From NCBI GenBank assembly GCA_030039165.1, contig JASHQM010000110.1, forward strand, positions 1 through 34,337: DNA of 34,337 bases, written 5' to 3'. A model generated the notes under the pieces. It was not told where the DNA came from, ran no database searches, and was given only the letters and a program-made list of their open reading frames with translations. The position numbers and the translations under genes were made by a program. How positions within the stretch are numbered: the first letter of the stretch is position 1; the number at the start of each line of letters is the position of its first letter. Below are positions 16,568-25,000 of this stretch, piece after piece. Source of the stretch: Candidatus Sulfotelmatobacter sp. GTDB taxonomy: Bacteria > Acidobacteriota > Terriglobia > Terriglobales > Acidobacteriaceae.

Positions 16568-18892
16568 ATGGGGTCGCTAAACAAAACCGATTTACAGCCA
16601 GTGGGTTTCTTCAGGTCTAGTTTCGCCACACTGGCCGGCAATCTGCGATTGCCCTTGCGGGGCATTGCGTTGCTTGCTGCACTGCTGGGTGGGGTTCTGA
16701 TGCTGCCGCGCATTATGGTGGCGCAATCTTACTGCTCAGGCGCAGGGCCGGGAGTTGAGCCGGAAGGCATCGTAAGCGGCGACTACAGGATGCATTCGGC
16801 CGCGGAGGCTGGATATCGCTCCAGCAATCTCACTGGCGCGGGCACCATGTACGATACGCTGGTGGATCTTCCGACTGGTCCGCGCGTTCTTGAGCAAAGC
16901 CTTTCCATGCAGTCTCTCGATCACCACGGTTTGCTCTTCGATAGCCTGAACCTTACCAGTTGCGGCTGGGGAGGAGATCCCAACAACGCGTTGCGGCTGC
17001 GAACCGATAAGAACAAATGGTACGACTTTCAAGCGAGCTTCCGCCGGGATCATAACTTCTTCGATTACGACTTGCTGTCCAATCCCTTGAATCCTTCGAC
17101 TTCCACCCCGGCGATTGCGGTGGATAATTCACCGCACCAGTTCGATACTATGCGGCGCATGACCGATATTGACCTGACGCTGCTGCCTCAGGCCGTCGTC
17201 ACGCTGCGGCTGGGGTTCTCGCACAACGACATGACCGGTTCGGTATACGACAGCATTCATGAGGGTACGGATGCCCTCCTGCTGCAGCCGTGGAATACGA
17301 GCATGAACTACTACCGCATAGGAGCGGATTGGAAGATTGCGCCTCGCACCGTCATCAGCTACGACGAAATTCTCAGCTATTACCGTGGTGACACAGATAC
17401 GCAGCTCGCGTCGTTTGCCCCCGCGCTGCTTTCGAACGGAACTCCGGTGGAGTTGGGCCTCTCGATCGACACGGCGAACAGAGAACCCTGCGGATTGGCC
17501 AAAGGAACCAGCACTCTGATTTCGAACGGGATACTCACCAACAGCACGTGCAGCGGTTATTTCAGCTACCTGCGCGACCAGCGCATACGCACCTCCACGC
17601 CTACGGAGCGGCTCAGTTTTCGCAGCAATTATTTTTCGCGCGTGGAACTGACGGGGTCATTCGCTTACAGCGATGCCGAAATGAGCACGCCTCTCGACGA
17701 GTTATTCAACGGCCTGATTACCCGCACCAGCACCCGTTCTTTCGACGGAACCGGCATTGCCAACGCCAGCCGCATCTCGGATACGGCTGATTTTGGCGCG
17801 ACCGTTCGATTGACCAGCCATCTCCGAGTGATCGAAAGATTCTATTTCTGGGCCTTCCGCATTCCGCAGGATGGGAACTTCAGCGAGACGGACAGCGACT
17901 GCACCAATACCAAGAATTGCACCCTGCTCACGCCGCTCAGCGGCACCGCTCCGACCATAACGCCCACGTTGGCAATTTCGTCTTTCAATCAGACATGGAA
18001 GCGTAACCAGACCGAACTTGCGTGGGATATTTCGAAGAAGGTGGGCGCCCGCATTGGCTATCGCTACGGCGACCAGGTCTTCAACGACTTCGCCAATTTC
18101 ACGGCGAGCGGAGAAAACAGCATCACTGTGCACGAGCAGACCGCTCTGGCGGGAATCTGGGCGCGGCCTATGCACAACCTGCGCTTCAACTTCGACGCCG
18201 AGCGCGTAAATTACGATAATGTGATTGTTCCCATCGCTCCGCGGCAGGAGTCGCGTTATCGCATTCAGGCGGGGTACAACCCCCGGCCCTGGGTCCTGGT
18301 GGGAGGTTCCATGAATCTTCTGGAGGATGCGAACGCTTATTCTCTAACGAACTACGTTGGTCATACTCGCAATTACGGACTGACTGCCTCACTAAACCCG
18401 CGCTCCACTCTCGGATTCGATTTGGCTTACAACTACAACGACATAATCCAGAACGCGTTCGTCTGCTTTGCCGATACTCCGCCCACTGGAACGACGTTGC
18501 CGTTCGTAAGCTCATCTACTGTCTGCCCCGGACCTACCCCGCTCCCCCCGTCCAATCCATTGCTAAATTATTCGGAGTACACAAATCACACGCAGTTCGG
18601 CATGGCAACGGTGCGCTTCCGTTTCGACAAACACACCATGGTGAATGCCGGGGGTAGCATCACAAACGTCGATGGCAGCTTCCCGCAATTCAACATCCTT
18701 CAGCCTCTTGGCCCCGCGCAATACAAGTACTACCAGCCCATGGCCCTGCTCACTGTGGATTTGGGACATAAAATGGCCTGGAACAGCGGCTGGAATTATT
18801 ACCAATATGGTGAAGCATCGTTCATTGGCCCGACTGCGCCCCGTTATTTTCACGCAAATAACGTCACCGAATCGCTGCGGTATGCGTTTTGA
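16568..18892 (+). CDS. MtrB/PioB-family outer-membrane beta-barrel (decaheme-associated porin)
   Basis: A 774-residue outer-membrane protein. The ATG at 16568 follows GAGGGAA with good spacing and lies 10 bp after the cytochrome stop; an earlier ATG (16541) would overlap that gene. Residues about 25-52 form the hydrophobic core of a long signal peptide (ALLAALLGGVLML, then MVAQ). The rest is alternating beta-strand sequence rich in Tyr, Asn, Thr and aromatic girdles, and it ends in the Omp-type LRYAF. Size and position directly after a decaheme gene fit the MtrB/PioB family, which wraps the cytochrome to carry electrons across the outer membrane. The N-terminal CXXC of Shewanella MtrB is absent; the first cysteines are isolated (in SYCSG and SCGWGG). 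The family call rests partly on context. Confidence 0.85.
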   Translation: MGSLNKTDLQPVGFFRSSFATLAGNLRLPLRGIALLAALLGGVLMLPRIMVAQSYCSGAGPGVEPEGIVSGDYRMHSAAEAGYRSSNLTGAGTMYDTLVDLPTGPRVLEQSLSMQSLDHHGLLFDSLNLTSCGWGGDPNNALRLRTDKNKWYDFQASFRRDHNFFDYDLLSNPLNPSTSTPAIAVDNSPHQFDTMRRMTDIDLTLLPQAVVTLRLGFSHNDMTGSVYDSIHEGTDALLLQPWNTSMNYYRIGADWKIAPRTVISYDEILSYYRGDTDTQLASFAPALLSNGTPVELGLSIDTANREPCGLAKGTSTLISNGILTNSTCSGYFSYLRDQRIRTSTPTERLSFRSNYFSRVELTGSFAYSDAEMSTPLDELFNGLITRTSTRSFDGTGIANASRISDTADFGATVRLTSHLRVIERFYFWAFRIPQDGNFSETDSDCTNTKNCTLLTPLSGTAPTITPTLAISSFNQTWKRNQTELAWDISKKVGARIGYRYGDQVFNDFANFTASGENSITVHEQTALAGIWARPMHNLRFNFDAERVNYDNVIVPIAPRQESRYRIQAGYNPRPWVLVGGSMNLLEDANAYSLTNYVGHTRNYGLTASLNPRSTLGFDLAYNYNDIIQNAFVCFADTPPTGTTLPFVSSSTVCPGPTPLPPSNPLLNYSEYTNHTQFGMATVRFRFDKHTMVNAGGSITNVDGSFPQFNILQPLGPAQYKYYQPMALLTVDLGHKMAWNSGWNYYQYGEASFIGPTAPRYFHANNVTESLRYAF

Positions 18893-18974
18893 GAGGTGAT
18901 TAGCTTATCGGTAAGTCTGGATGTTGGCGCAGAAGCGGCGCTGAAGCTCCACGCGCGATCGTCAAATTACCGAA

Positions 18975-19211
18975 TCAGTCGGCCGGCTCGCAGGGCGGAT
19001 CGCAGGCCTCAGCCTCCCGTTCCGGTTGTTCTTCCAACAAACGCCGCAATTCGGCGCGCGTCTGGACAACCAGCGCCTCAGCGAATTGCCGCGCCGAGTG
19101 CTGGCGTTCTGCGGATAGATCTTTCACCCGCATATTCAGGAGGGGGATATCGTCTTCAAAGCGGCGCAGAGTTTCCTGCACGCGCGTGATGCGGTAGGAG
19201 GTGGGAAGCAT
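18975..19211 (-). CDS. Small predicted coiled-coil protein, unknown function
   Basis: A 78-residue protein that I do not recognise. The ATG at 19211 has a GGAG ribosome site 6 bases upstream, which is the main reason to accept it over the overlapping plus-strand frame. From about residue 8 to 68 it is rich in Arg, Glu, Leu and Gln with heptad-like spacing (VQETLRRFEDDI, FAEALVVQTRAELRRLLEEQ), so a helical coiled coil is likely. The end is acidic with two cysteines (EACDPPCEP). It has no signal peptide or membrane segment. It converges on the MtrB-like gene and lies downstream of the receiver-PilZ gene in the same direction, 111 bp away; a link to either is speculative. Confidence 0.5.
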   Translation of the reverse strand: MLPTSYRITRVQETLRRFEDDIPLLNMRVKDLSAERQHSARQFAEALVVQTRAELRRLLEEQPEREAEACDPPCEPAD

Positions 19212-19322
19212 GGCGTCTCCGTATCAAAACAGATTGCCATGTTCGAGGCCGGACGCAAGTGGCAAGGCGAATACCTGTGCCGTCAGTCGCCATTGGTTCG
19301 GTCAAAGTTTTTATTGGACAGG

Positions 19323-20054
19323 CTATTGGACAGTTTCTGAGCTGTGACTGGGTGGCAAATCATGAGACACGTGCGCTTGTTTCTCGATCTGCTCGCCGAG
19401 CCATTTCTCCAGTTGACCCTGTGAACTTTCCGGAAGGTGAAGAAAGCGGAGTCCGACGTGGCCCTTGATATCGGCCCAGGCTACAACTGTTTCCAGGTCG
19501 AAAACGAGATCGCTGTCGGGTAGCGTGAATTTCACTCGAGGGCTGGCGTTTTTCGGCAAAGCCTGATGCAGCATCAGGGCCATGCCACCTTCGCTGATGT
19601 TGGTGCTGGTACCGCTGATTTCCTTATCCTCCAGCACGACCTTGACCAGCATCTTCGCTGGTTGACGATAGTAGCGGCGCCTTTCGCGTTCCATAAAGCT
19701 CAGCGCCGCGTGAAAGCAGCGCGCAGCATTTAGAATACTCACCGGTTTTTGTAGCACGAAATTCACGCCCATGCCAAACGCTTCCTGCGTAGTAGTGTGC
19801 TTGCCGTTGAGAACGGCGAAGGTCACCGAATTTCTATTGCTTGGCGTAGCGCGCAGTCCTTGCAAAACGGCTAGCCCTCCGGGCAAATCGTCGCAGTCGA
19901 CGATGACAGCATCGAACTTTTCGGCGATGAGAATTTCGTGCGCTTTTTTCGCCTCCTGACAGATTTCGACCGCAATCGACAGCTTTTCGAGCGTTGGCCG
20001 GATGATGCGGACCGTATCGACGTCGCGGCAGAGCAGGAGAGATTCCAGCATCAT
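19323..20054 (-). CDS. Receiver-like domain fused to a PilZ domain
   Basis: A 243-residue cytoplasmic regulator. Residues 1-115 resemble a response-regulator receiver: AVIVDCDD puts Asp53 at the phospho-acceptor position and FVLQKP puts Lys103 at the conserved lysine. The early acidic pair is weak (CRDVD), so phosphorylation is uncertain. Residues about 122-225 are a PilZ domain with both c-di-GMP motifs: RxxxR (Arg126-Arg130 in RRRYYR) and NxSxxG (Asn152-Gly157 in NISEGG). It probably links a phosphorelay or protein contact to c-di-GMP level. The start is ATG-ATG at 20054/20051; no strong ribosome site is seen. No histidine kinase is nearby. It diverges from folK with 124 bp between. Confidence 0.85.
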   Translation of the reverse strand: MMLESLLLCRDVDTVRIIRPTLEKLSIAVEICQEAKKAHEILIAEKFDAVIVDCDDLPGGLAVLQGLRATPSNRNSVTFAVLNGKHTTTQEAFGMGVNFVLQKPVSILNAARCFHAALSFMERERRRYYRQPAKMLVKVVLEDKEISGTSTNISEGGMALMLHQALPKNASPRVKFTLPDSDLVFDLETVVAWADIKGHVGLRFLHLPESSQGQLEKWLGEQIEKQAHVSHDLPPSHSSETVQ

Positions 20055-20178
20055 GCCTGGATTGTAATATTGATTTTCAGAGGTCGAAAGTGACGAAGGT
20101 GCTGGGTAAAATCAGTTCCCAGTTGCCAGTCTCGGAGCCTTAGTGCGACAAGAACAGTTCAGGCCGCGGTGAGATTGC

Positions 20179-20712
20179 ATGTCTCTCGCACATCTATCTC
20201 TTGGGTCCAACGTCGGCGACCGCGAAGCGCATCTGCGGGAGGCCCTGAGCCAGTTGGCATCTGTCGGACGCGTACTCGCGCTTTCGTGTTTTTATGAAAC
20301 TGAGCCCCTCGAATTTACGGCCCAGCCGTGGTTTCTGAACTGCGCCCTTACGCTGGAGACGCAGATGACTCCACACAAGTTGATGACATCCGTTCTTCAG
20401 ATCGAAAAACAGATGGGGCGCGAGCGCGTTCAAAAGAAAGGCCCGCGCTCGATTGATATCGACATTCTGCTATTCGATAACCGGATCATCGAGTCCGAGC
20501 GGCTGAAGGTTCCTCACGCCGCAATGCACATGCGGCGTTTTGTTCTCCAGCCGTTGGCGGAGATTGCTCCGGATGTCTTGCATCCGCTGTTAAAGAAAAC
20601 AATTGGCGAGCTGCGAGATTCGCTTCCACAGGGCCAAGTTGTGAAGAAGGTAACCTCGATTGATGCCGACCAATGGAAACGTTCCTGGTCCACGGCGCGC
20701 AAGGACAAATGA
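20179..20712 (+). CDS. folK: FolK, 6-hydroxymethyl-7,8-dihydropterin pyrophosphokinase
   Basis: A 177-residue cytoplasmic enzyme of folate synthesis that transfers pyrophosphate from ATP to 6-hydroxymethyl-7,8-dihydropterin. It shows the N-terminal LSLGSNVGDR, the FYETEP strand and the signature GPRSIDIDILLFD, with the two metal-binding aspartates at Asp93 and Asp95. The H-[MR]-R-x-FVL-x-PL-x-EIAPD segment (118-132) and HP at 135 are also typical. Length is near the family norm (about 160 residues). A GTGAG sequence lies upstream of the ATG at 20179. No other folate genes are adjacent. The next gene converges on it with about 30 bp between. Confidence 0.96.
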   Translation: MSLAHLSLGSNVGDREAHLREALSQLASVGRVLALSCFYETEPLEFTAQPWFLNCALTLETQMTPHKLMTSVLQIEKQMGRERVQKKGPRSIDIDILLFDNRIIESERLKVPHAAMHMRRFVLQPLAEIAPDVLHPLLKKTIGELRDSLPQGQVVKKVTSIDADQWKRSWSTARKDK

Positions 20713-20743
20713 TAACTACATGATAACTGGTTAAAGACTGGGA

Positions 20744-21400
20744 TCAAGGCATGATGATGCGGCTGCCCTCCTCCTGTGGCGCCATAATTACTGATTTGCA
20801 CTCGGGAAATTGCTCCCTAAGAAAATCGATCAATGCCCGCGACTTGGGACGGCCCGAAGTACGCCCATATGCCATCCGCAGCAGGAAAACCAGCGCCTTG
20901 AGCACGTCGGACTCCTTCAGTGTGCTGTGGCCGAGTCGCTTCTGTTCGGCTTCGCGGTACTCCTTCAGCATTTCCTGCAGCTGCCTAGCCACCGCGTGTT
21001 GAGCGGCGCTGGTCAGCGGCTGCTCATAGTGCAAGCCGGAGCTCGCCAACCGCTCATAGCTCGTGCACATGGCCGAAAGCGCGGAAATCAGATCCCGATC
21101 GTTGAGTGAACGATCGGCCTGCGCCGCTTTGAGCAGCGCATAGCTGAGCCCCGTAAGCAGGTGTTCACGCTCGTAGGTAAACTGCTCGGAAACGTCTACC
21201 TGGAGGAACAACGCTTCGCGGTCGACCTCCGAAGCCAGCCGGGGCTTTTCGTGCGCTCTTGCCTGCTGTAGATAAGGACATTCGCTCGGGCAATCGAGAG
21301 TGACTTCACGCTGCTCGCCGCAACATTGCGTGCAGATGCGCCCGTGAATGGCTGGGCAGAAACGTTTTTCCTTGCGAATTTCGCAGATGGTGCAGCTCAA
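20744..21400 (-). CDS. Cysteine-rich (zinc-ribbon-like) protein of unknown function, TTG start
   Basis: A 218-residue protein without a family name that I can give. Residues 1-45 carry eight cysteines in a metal-site pattern (Cys3, 6, 15, 23, 26, 27, 37, 41; CTIC, RICTQCCGEQRE, CPSECPYL). The remainder is mainly helical, with heptad-like and charged helices at about 70-205, and has no membrane segment. The start is a TTG at 21400: it is preceded by a strong GAGGGAG about 8 bases upstream and an in-frame TAA lies 24 bases before it, so no ATG start that keeps the CTIC motif exists. I recall similar N-terminal cysteine patterns in unnamed acidobacterial proteins. It is convergent with folK and divergent from the HU gene (227-bp gap). 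Confidence 0.72.
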   Translation of the reverse strand: MSCTICEIRKEKRFCPAIHGRICTQCCGEQREVTLDCPSECPYLQQARAHEKPRLASEVDREALFLQVDVSEQFTYEREHLLTGLSYALLKAAQADRSLNDRDLISALSAMCTSYERLASSGLHYEQPLTSAAQHAVARQLQEMLKEYREAEQKRLGHSTLKESDVLKALVFLLRMAYGRTSGRPKSRALIDFLREQFPECKSVIMAPQEEGSRIIMP

Positions 21401-21571
21401 CTGGCGTCTCCCTCTTCGACATTATGCATCGACCGGCGATTGCTGGTCTGTCTTGGCCCGCATTTGAGCCATTTTGGGAAGGCGGATGGCAAAAAAGCGT
21501 GTAAAAATGAGCTCTCGGGCGTATTATCTCTCTGGAACCCGCGTAAAATAAGGTGTTTTCCACAGGCGCAC

Positions 21572-21580
21572 TGATATAAG
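21572..21580 (+). promoter_or_regulatory. Candidate extended -10 promoter element for the HU gene
   Basis: TGATATAAG reads as an extended -10 element (TG, one base, then TATAAG), about 48 bases before the HU start codon. No good -35 is seen, which extended -10 promoters can tolerate. Low confidence because it rests on sequence alone. Confidence 0.3.
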
Positions 21581-21627
21581 ATTCAGTCGGCCTTGTATTC
21601 AATTCAATTTATTTCCTAGGAGGCAAC

Positions 21628-21921
21628 ATGGCAGCAGGTTTAACTAAGACGCAGCTCGTCCGTCATCTGGCGGAAAAAACCGAAATTCCCAACAAGACCG
21701 CGGCAGCATTTCTGGAAGAACTCGCTGACGTCGCAGTGAAAGAAACAAAAAAGAATGGCGTCTTTGTAGTGCCCGGACTTGGTCGCCTGGTGAAGGCGCA
21801 TCGCAAAGCCCGCATCGGACGCAATCCGCAGACGGGCGAGCCGATTCAAATCAAAGCCAAGACGGTCGTGAAGTTCCGCGTTGCGAAAGCAGCGAAGGAC
21901 GCGATCGCACCGAAGAAGTAG
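21628..21921 (+). CDS. HU/IHF-family DNA-binding protein
   Basis: A 97-residue histone-like protein that bends and compacts DNA as a dimer. It shows the helical N-terminal body (LTKTQLVRHLAEKTE and AAAFLEELADVAVKETKKNG), the strand VVPGLGRLVKAHRKAR, and the DNA-contacting arm RIGRNPQTGEPIQIKAKTVVKF with the intercalating proline of GRNPQTG. The C-terminal ALAK-rich tail ends in basic PKK. An ideal AGGAGG lies 6 bases ahead of the ATG at 21628, and a strong terminator follows, so it is likely a highly expressed single-gene unit. Whether it acts as HU or IHF cannot be decided here; the length is slightly above the usual 90-94. Confidence 0.95.
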   Translation: MAAGLTKTQLVRHLAEKTEIPNKTAAAFLEELADVAVKETKKNGVFVVPGLGRLVKAHRKARIGRNPQTGEPIQIKAKTVVKFRVAKAAKDAIAPKK

Positions 21922-21947
21922 ATCCGGATTTTGAATTGCCTTATCGG

Positions 21948-21974
21948 GGCCGGCGCAAGCCGGCCTTTGTTTTT
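21948..21974 (+). terminator. Rho-independent terminator of the HU gene
   Basis: A perfect 7-bp GC stem (GGCCGGC at 21948-21954 and GCCGGCC at 21959-21965) has a GCAA tetraloop and is followed by TTTGTTTTT. It begins 26 bp after the stop codon. Confidence 0.92.
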
Positions 21975-22025
21975 GATTGCCATTCGCAATTTCTAATAAC
22001 CGCGATCACCGGCTGCCCGATTCCC

Positions 22026-25000
22026 TCAATTTGTTTTCTTCCGAAGCGCCCAAAGCAGGACCGCGCCTGTGGCAACCGCAGCGATCCCCACGCCGGCGCG
22101 CTTCATGGATTGTTTGACTTCCTGCTTATTGCGGCTGGTCAAAGCAGATTCGGGATAGCCGTCGCCATCCTGCAATTGCTCATCATTCAGCGCCGTTTGC
22201 AGAACTTCGGCCAGATGTAGCGCCTGGCGTTCCGATCCCTGAGCAATCTGCTCGCGGCAACTGAAACCGTCGGCGATGATGAGCCAGTCGGGCGGCGCTG
22301 TGCGGACTGCGGGCATGAGCTCAAGTTCGCCTATCGCAATGGAAATGTCATATTTATCGCGTTCAAAACCGAACGAACCCGCCATGCCGCAGCATCCGGG
22401 CGCGGGAACGGCGAACTCGATCCCGATGCGGCGAAGGATGGATTCTTCGGCGGTCATGCCCAAGACCGATTTTTGGTGGCAGTGTCCGTGGAGCAGCGCC
22501 TTGCGGTTGAAGCGCGGCAGTGGAAAATCTTTAGCGTGGGCTTCGAGGAATTCGCTCAGAAGAAAAGTCTGGCACGAAAGGGCCTGAGCGCGTGCGTCGT
22601 GGGGAAAGAGATTGATAAGTTCGTCGCGGAAGACGGCAACGCAGCTGGGCTCGAGTCCGACGACGGGGATGCCGGCTTCGATCTCGGGCTGAAGCGTGTC
22701 AAGAATTTGAAGCAGCAGGGATTCGGCGCGATCCAACATGCCATGGTCGTAGAGAGGTCGTCCGCAGCAAAGGTAAGGTTTGGGAACTCGGACATGAAAG
22801 CCTGCGGCCTCGAGGACTTCGGTGGCGGCGCGGGCGATGCTGGGGCGAAAGTAGTTCGTGAACGTATCAGGCCAGAGAAGCACAGGGCGACTCTGTTCAG
22901 GAGTGGGACATGGGCTTCCGAATGCCGCGGAGCGTTGCTCCGGACCCCTCGACTCCGCTCGGGGCAAGCTCTCGAGGGCAGCCGTCCCCGCATGGTCTGT
23001 TTTTGCACGCGTCCGGAAGAACCAGTCTTTGAAGGTTTCCGAAGCGAAGGCGGGGATAGAGCGTTCGAGCGGGATTCCGGCTAGCACTTTGGAGATTGCG
23101 CGCAGTATGGGCAGTTGCGTCGTCAGGTTCACGAGTCCGGGCACTTTCGACGCCACTCGCGCCCAGATATCGATGTTGCCGAAGGCGTACTCGCTGAGTG
23201 GCCGTGCACGGCCCTTATAATAATGAGAGAGAAATTCGGATTTGTACGTTGCAACATCGACGCCGACGGGACAGTCGCTCTTACACCCTTTGCACGCCAG
23301 GCACAGATCGAGAGATTTTTTCACTTCTTCACTGCGCCATCCGTCGCGAATCACCTCGCCTTGTGTCATTTCCCAGAGCAAATGCGCGCGCCCGCGGGTG
23401 GAGTGTTCCTCTTCTCTTGTGGCGCGGTAGCTGGGGCACATCACGCCGCCTTCCGAGTGCCGGCATTTCCCCACGCCCACGCAGCGCAATGTGGCATCAG
23501 CCATGCTGCCGTGATCGGCTTCAAACTTAAAATGAGTTTCCGGTTCCCACGGGGCGTAGTTGGCGCCCAGACGGAGATTCTCATCAAGTTTGTAAGGCTC
23601 AATCAGTTTGCCGGGATTCATCTTCCACGTGGGATCCCACGCCGATTTAAACTCACGAAATGCTTGCATTAATTCCGGTCCGAACATTTTCGGCAACAGT
23701 TCGCCGCGCGATTGTCCGTCGCCATGCTCGCCGGAAATTGATCCGCCGTAGCTTATGACAAGATCGGCGGCTTCTTCCATGAATTTGCGGAATTTGGCGA
23801 TGCCCTCTTTAGATTGCAGATCGAAGTTGATACGAGTGTGAACGCAGCCGTGGCCGAAGTGTCCGTAGAGCGAGCCTTTGTAGCCGTAGGCGGCGAACAT
23901 CTTGCGCAAGTCGCGGAGGTACCTGCCAAGTGTTTCGGGAGCCACCGCTGCATCTTCCCAGCCTTCCCAGTTGATGGGCTCGCCAACAACATGTGAGGTT
24001 GCACCTAGAGCGGATTCGCGAACTTCCCACACGCGCTTCATCTGCTGCTTGCCGGTGTAGAGGCGCATCTGCGGAGGGTTGGGGCTTCGGCCCAGAGCGT
24101 CCATCAATCCCCGCGCCTGGGATTCGGCATCGGTTGCGCTCCACGACCCGAATTCGACCATCAGCCATCCGCCTCCGTCGGGAAGAAGAGCGAGGCCTTC
24201 GGAATTAATTTTCTTCAGCCGCGTGTAGTGCACGAGAAGATCATCGAAGCCTTCGAGCCCGATGGGCTTGTGCGTCATGATTTCCGGAACGTGATCGGCG
24301 CACTGGTAAACGTCAGGATATGAGAGAACCAGTAACACGCGCTCAGGCGGACTCTGCACCAGCCGACAGGTGGCTTCAAGAATCGTGACGCATGTTCCCT
24401 CGGAGCCGACGAGCGCGCGGGCAATATGGAAACCGTTTTCCGGCAGAAGATGATTCAGGTTATAACCGGAGACGCGGCGTGGAATGTTGGGAAACTGCTT
24501 GCGAACAAGGTCGCCGTATTTATCGGCGATCGACTTCAGCTTAGAGTAGATTTCGCCGCGGCGCGCGGGTTGTTCAGCAATGCCCTCGAGTTCGGTGGTC
24601 GATGTCAGCCCCACCCTTAGGCGCGCGCCGTCGTAGGTGAGAACATCCAGCTCTTCGATGTTGTCGTCGGTCTTGCCAGCCATCACCGAATGCACGCCGC
24701 AGGAGTTGTTTCCAATCATGCCGCCTAACGTGCAGCGACCGTGCGTGGCGGGATCGGGGGCGAAAGTTAAGTGGTGTTTCTCGGCTGCGGCACGCAAATG
24801 GTCGAGCACGACTCCAGGTTGCACGCGCGCGATGCGGTGCTCAGGATCGATTTCCAGAATCGCATTCATGTACTTCGAAAAGTCCAGCACGACCGCGACG
24901 TTGCAGCATTGTCCGGCAAGCGATGTACCGGCCCCGCGGCAGAGCAGCGGCGCACCGAATTCGCGGCAGAGCGCGACCGTCGCCTCTACGTCATCGTTGT

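Noticed and set aside
18896..19189. Plus-strand open frame of 97 codons after the MtrB-like gene
   Set aside because: Composition is Arg/Ala/Pro-rich as expected for a GC-rich shadow frame, and the overlapping minus-strand frame has a better ribosome site and a protein-like pattern.
22473..23084. Plus-strand open frame of 203 codons inside the FAD/Fe-S oxidoreductase gene
   Set aside because: It is antisense to conserved Fe-S and CCG domains; the reading frame is open because of high GC content.
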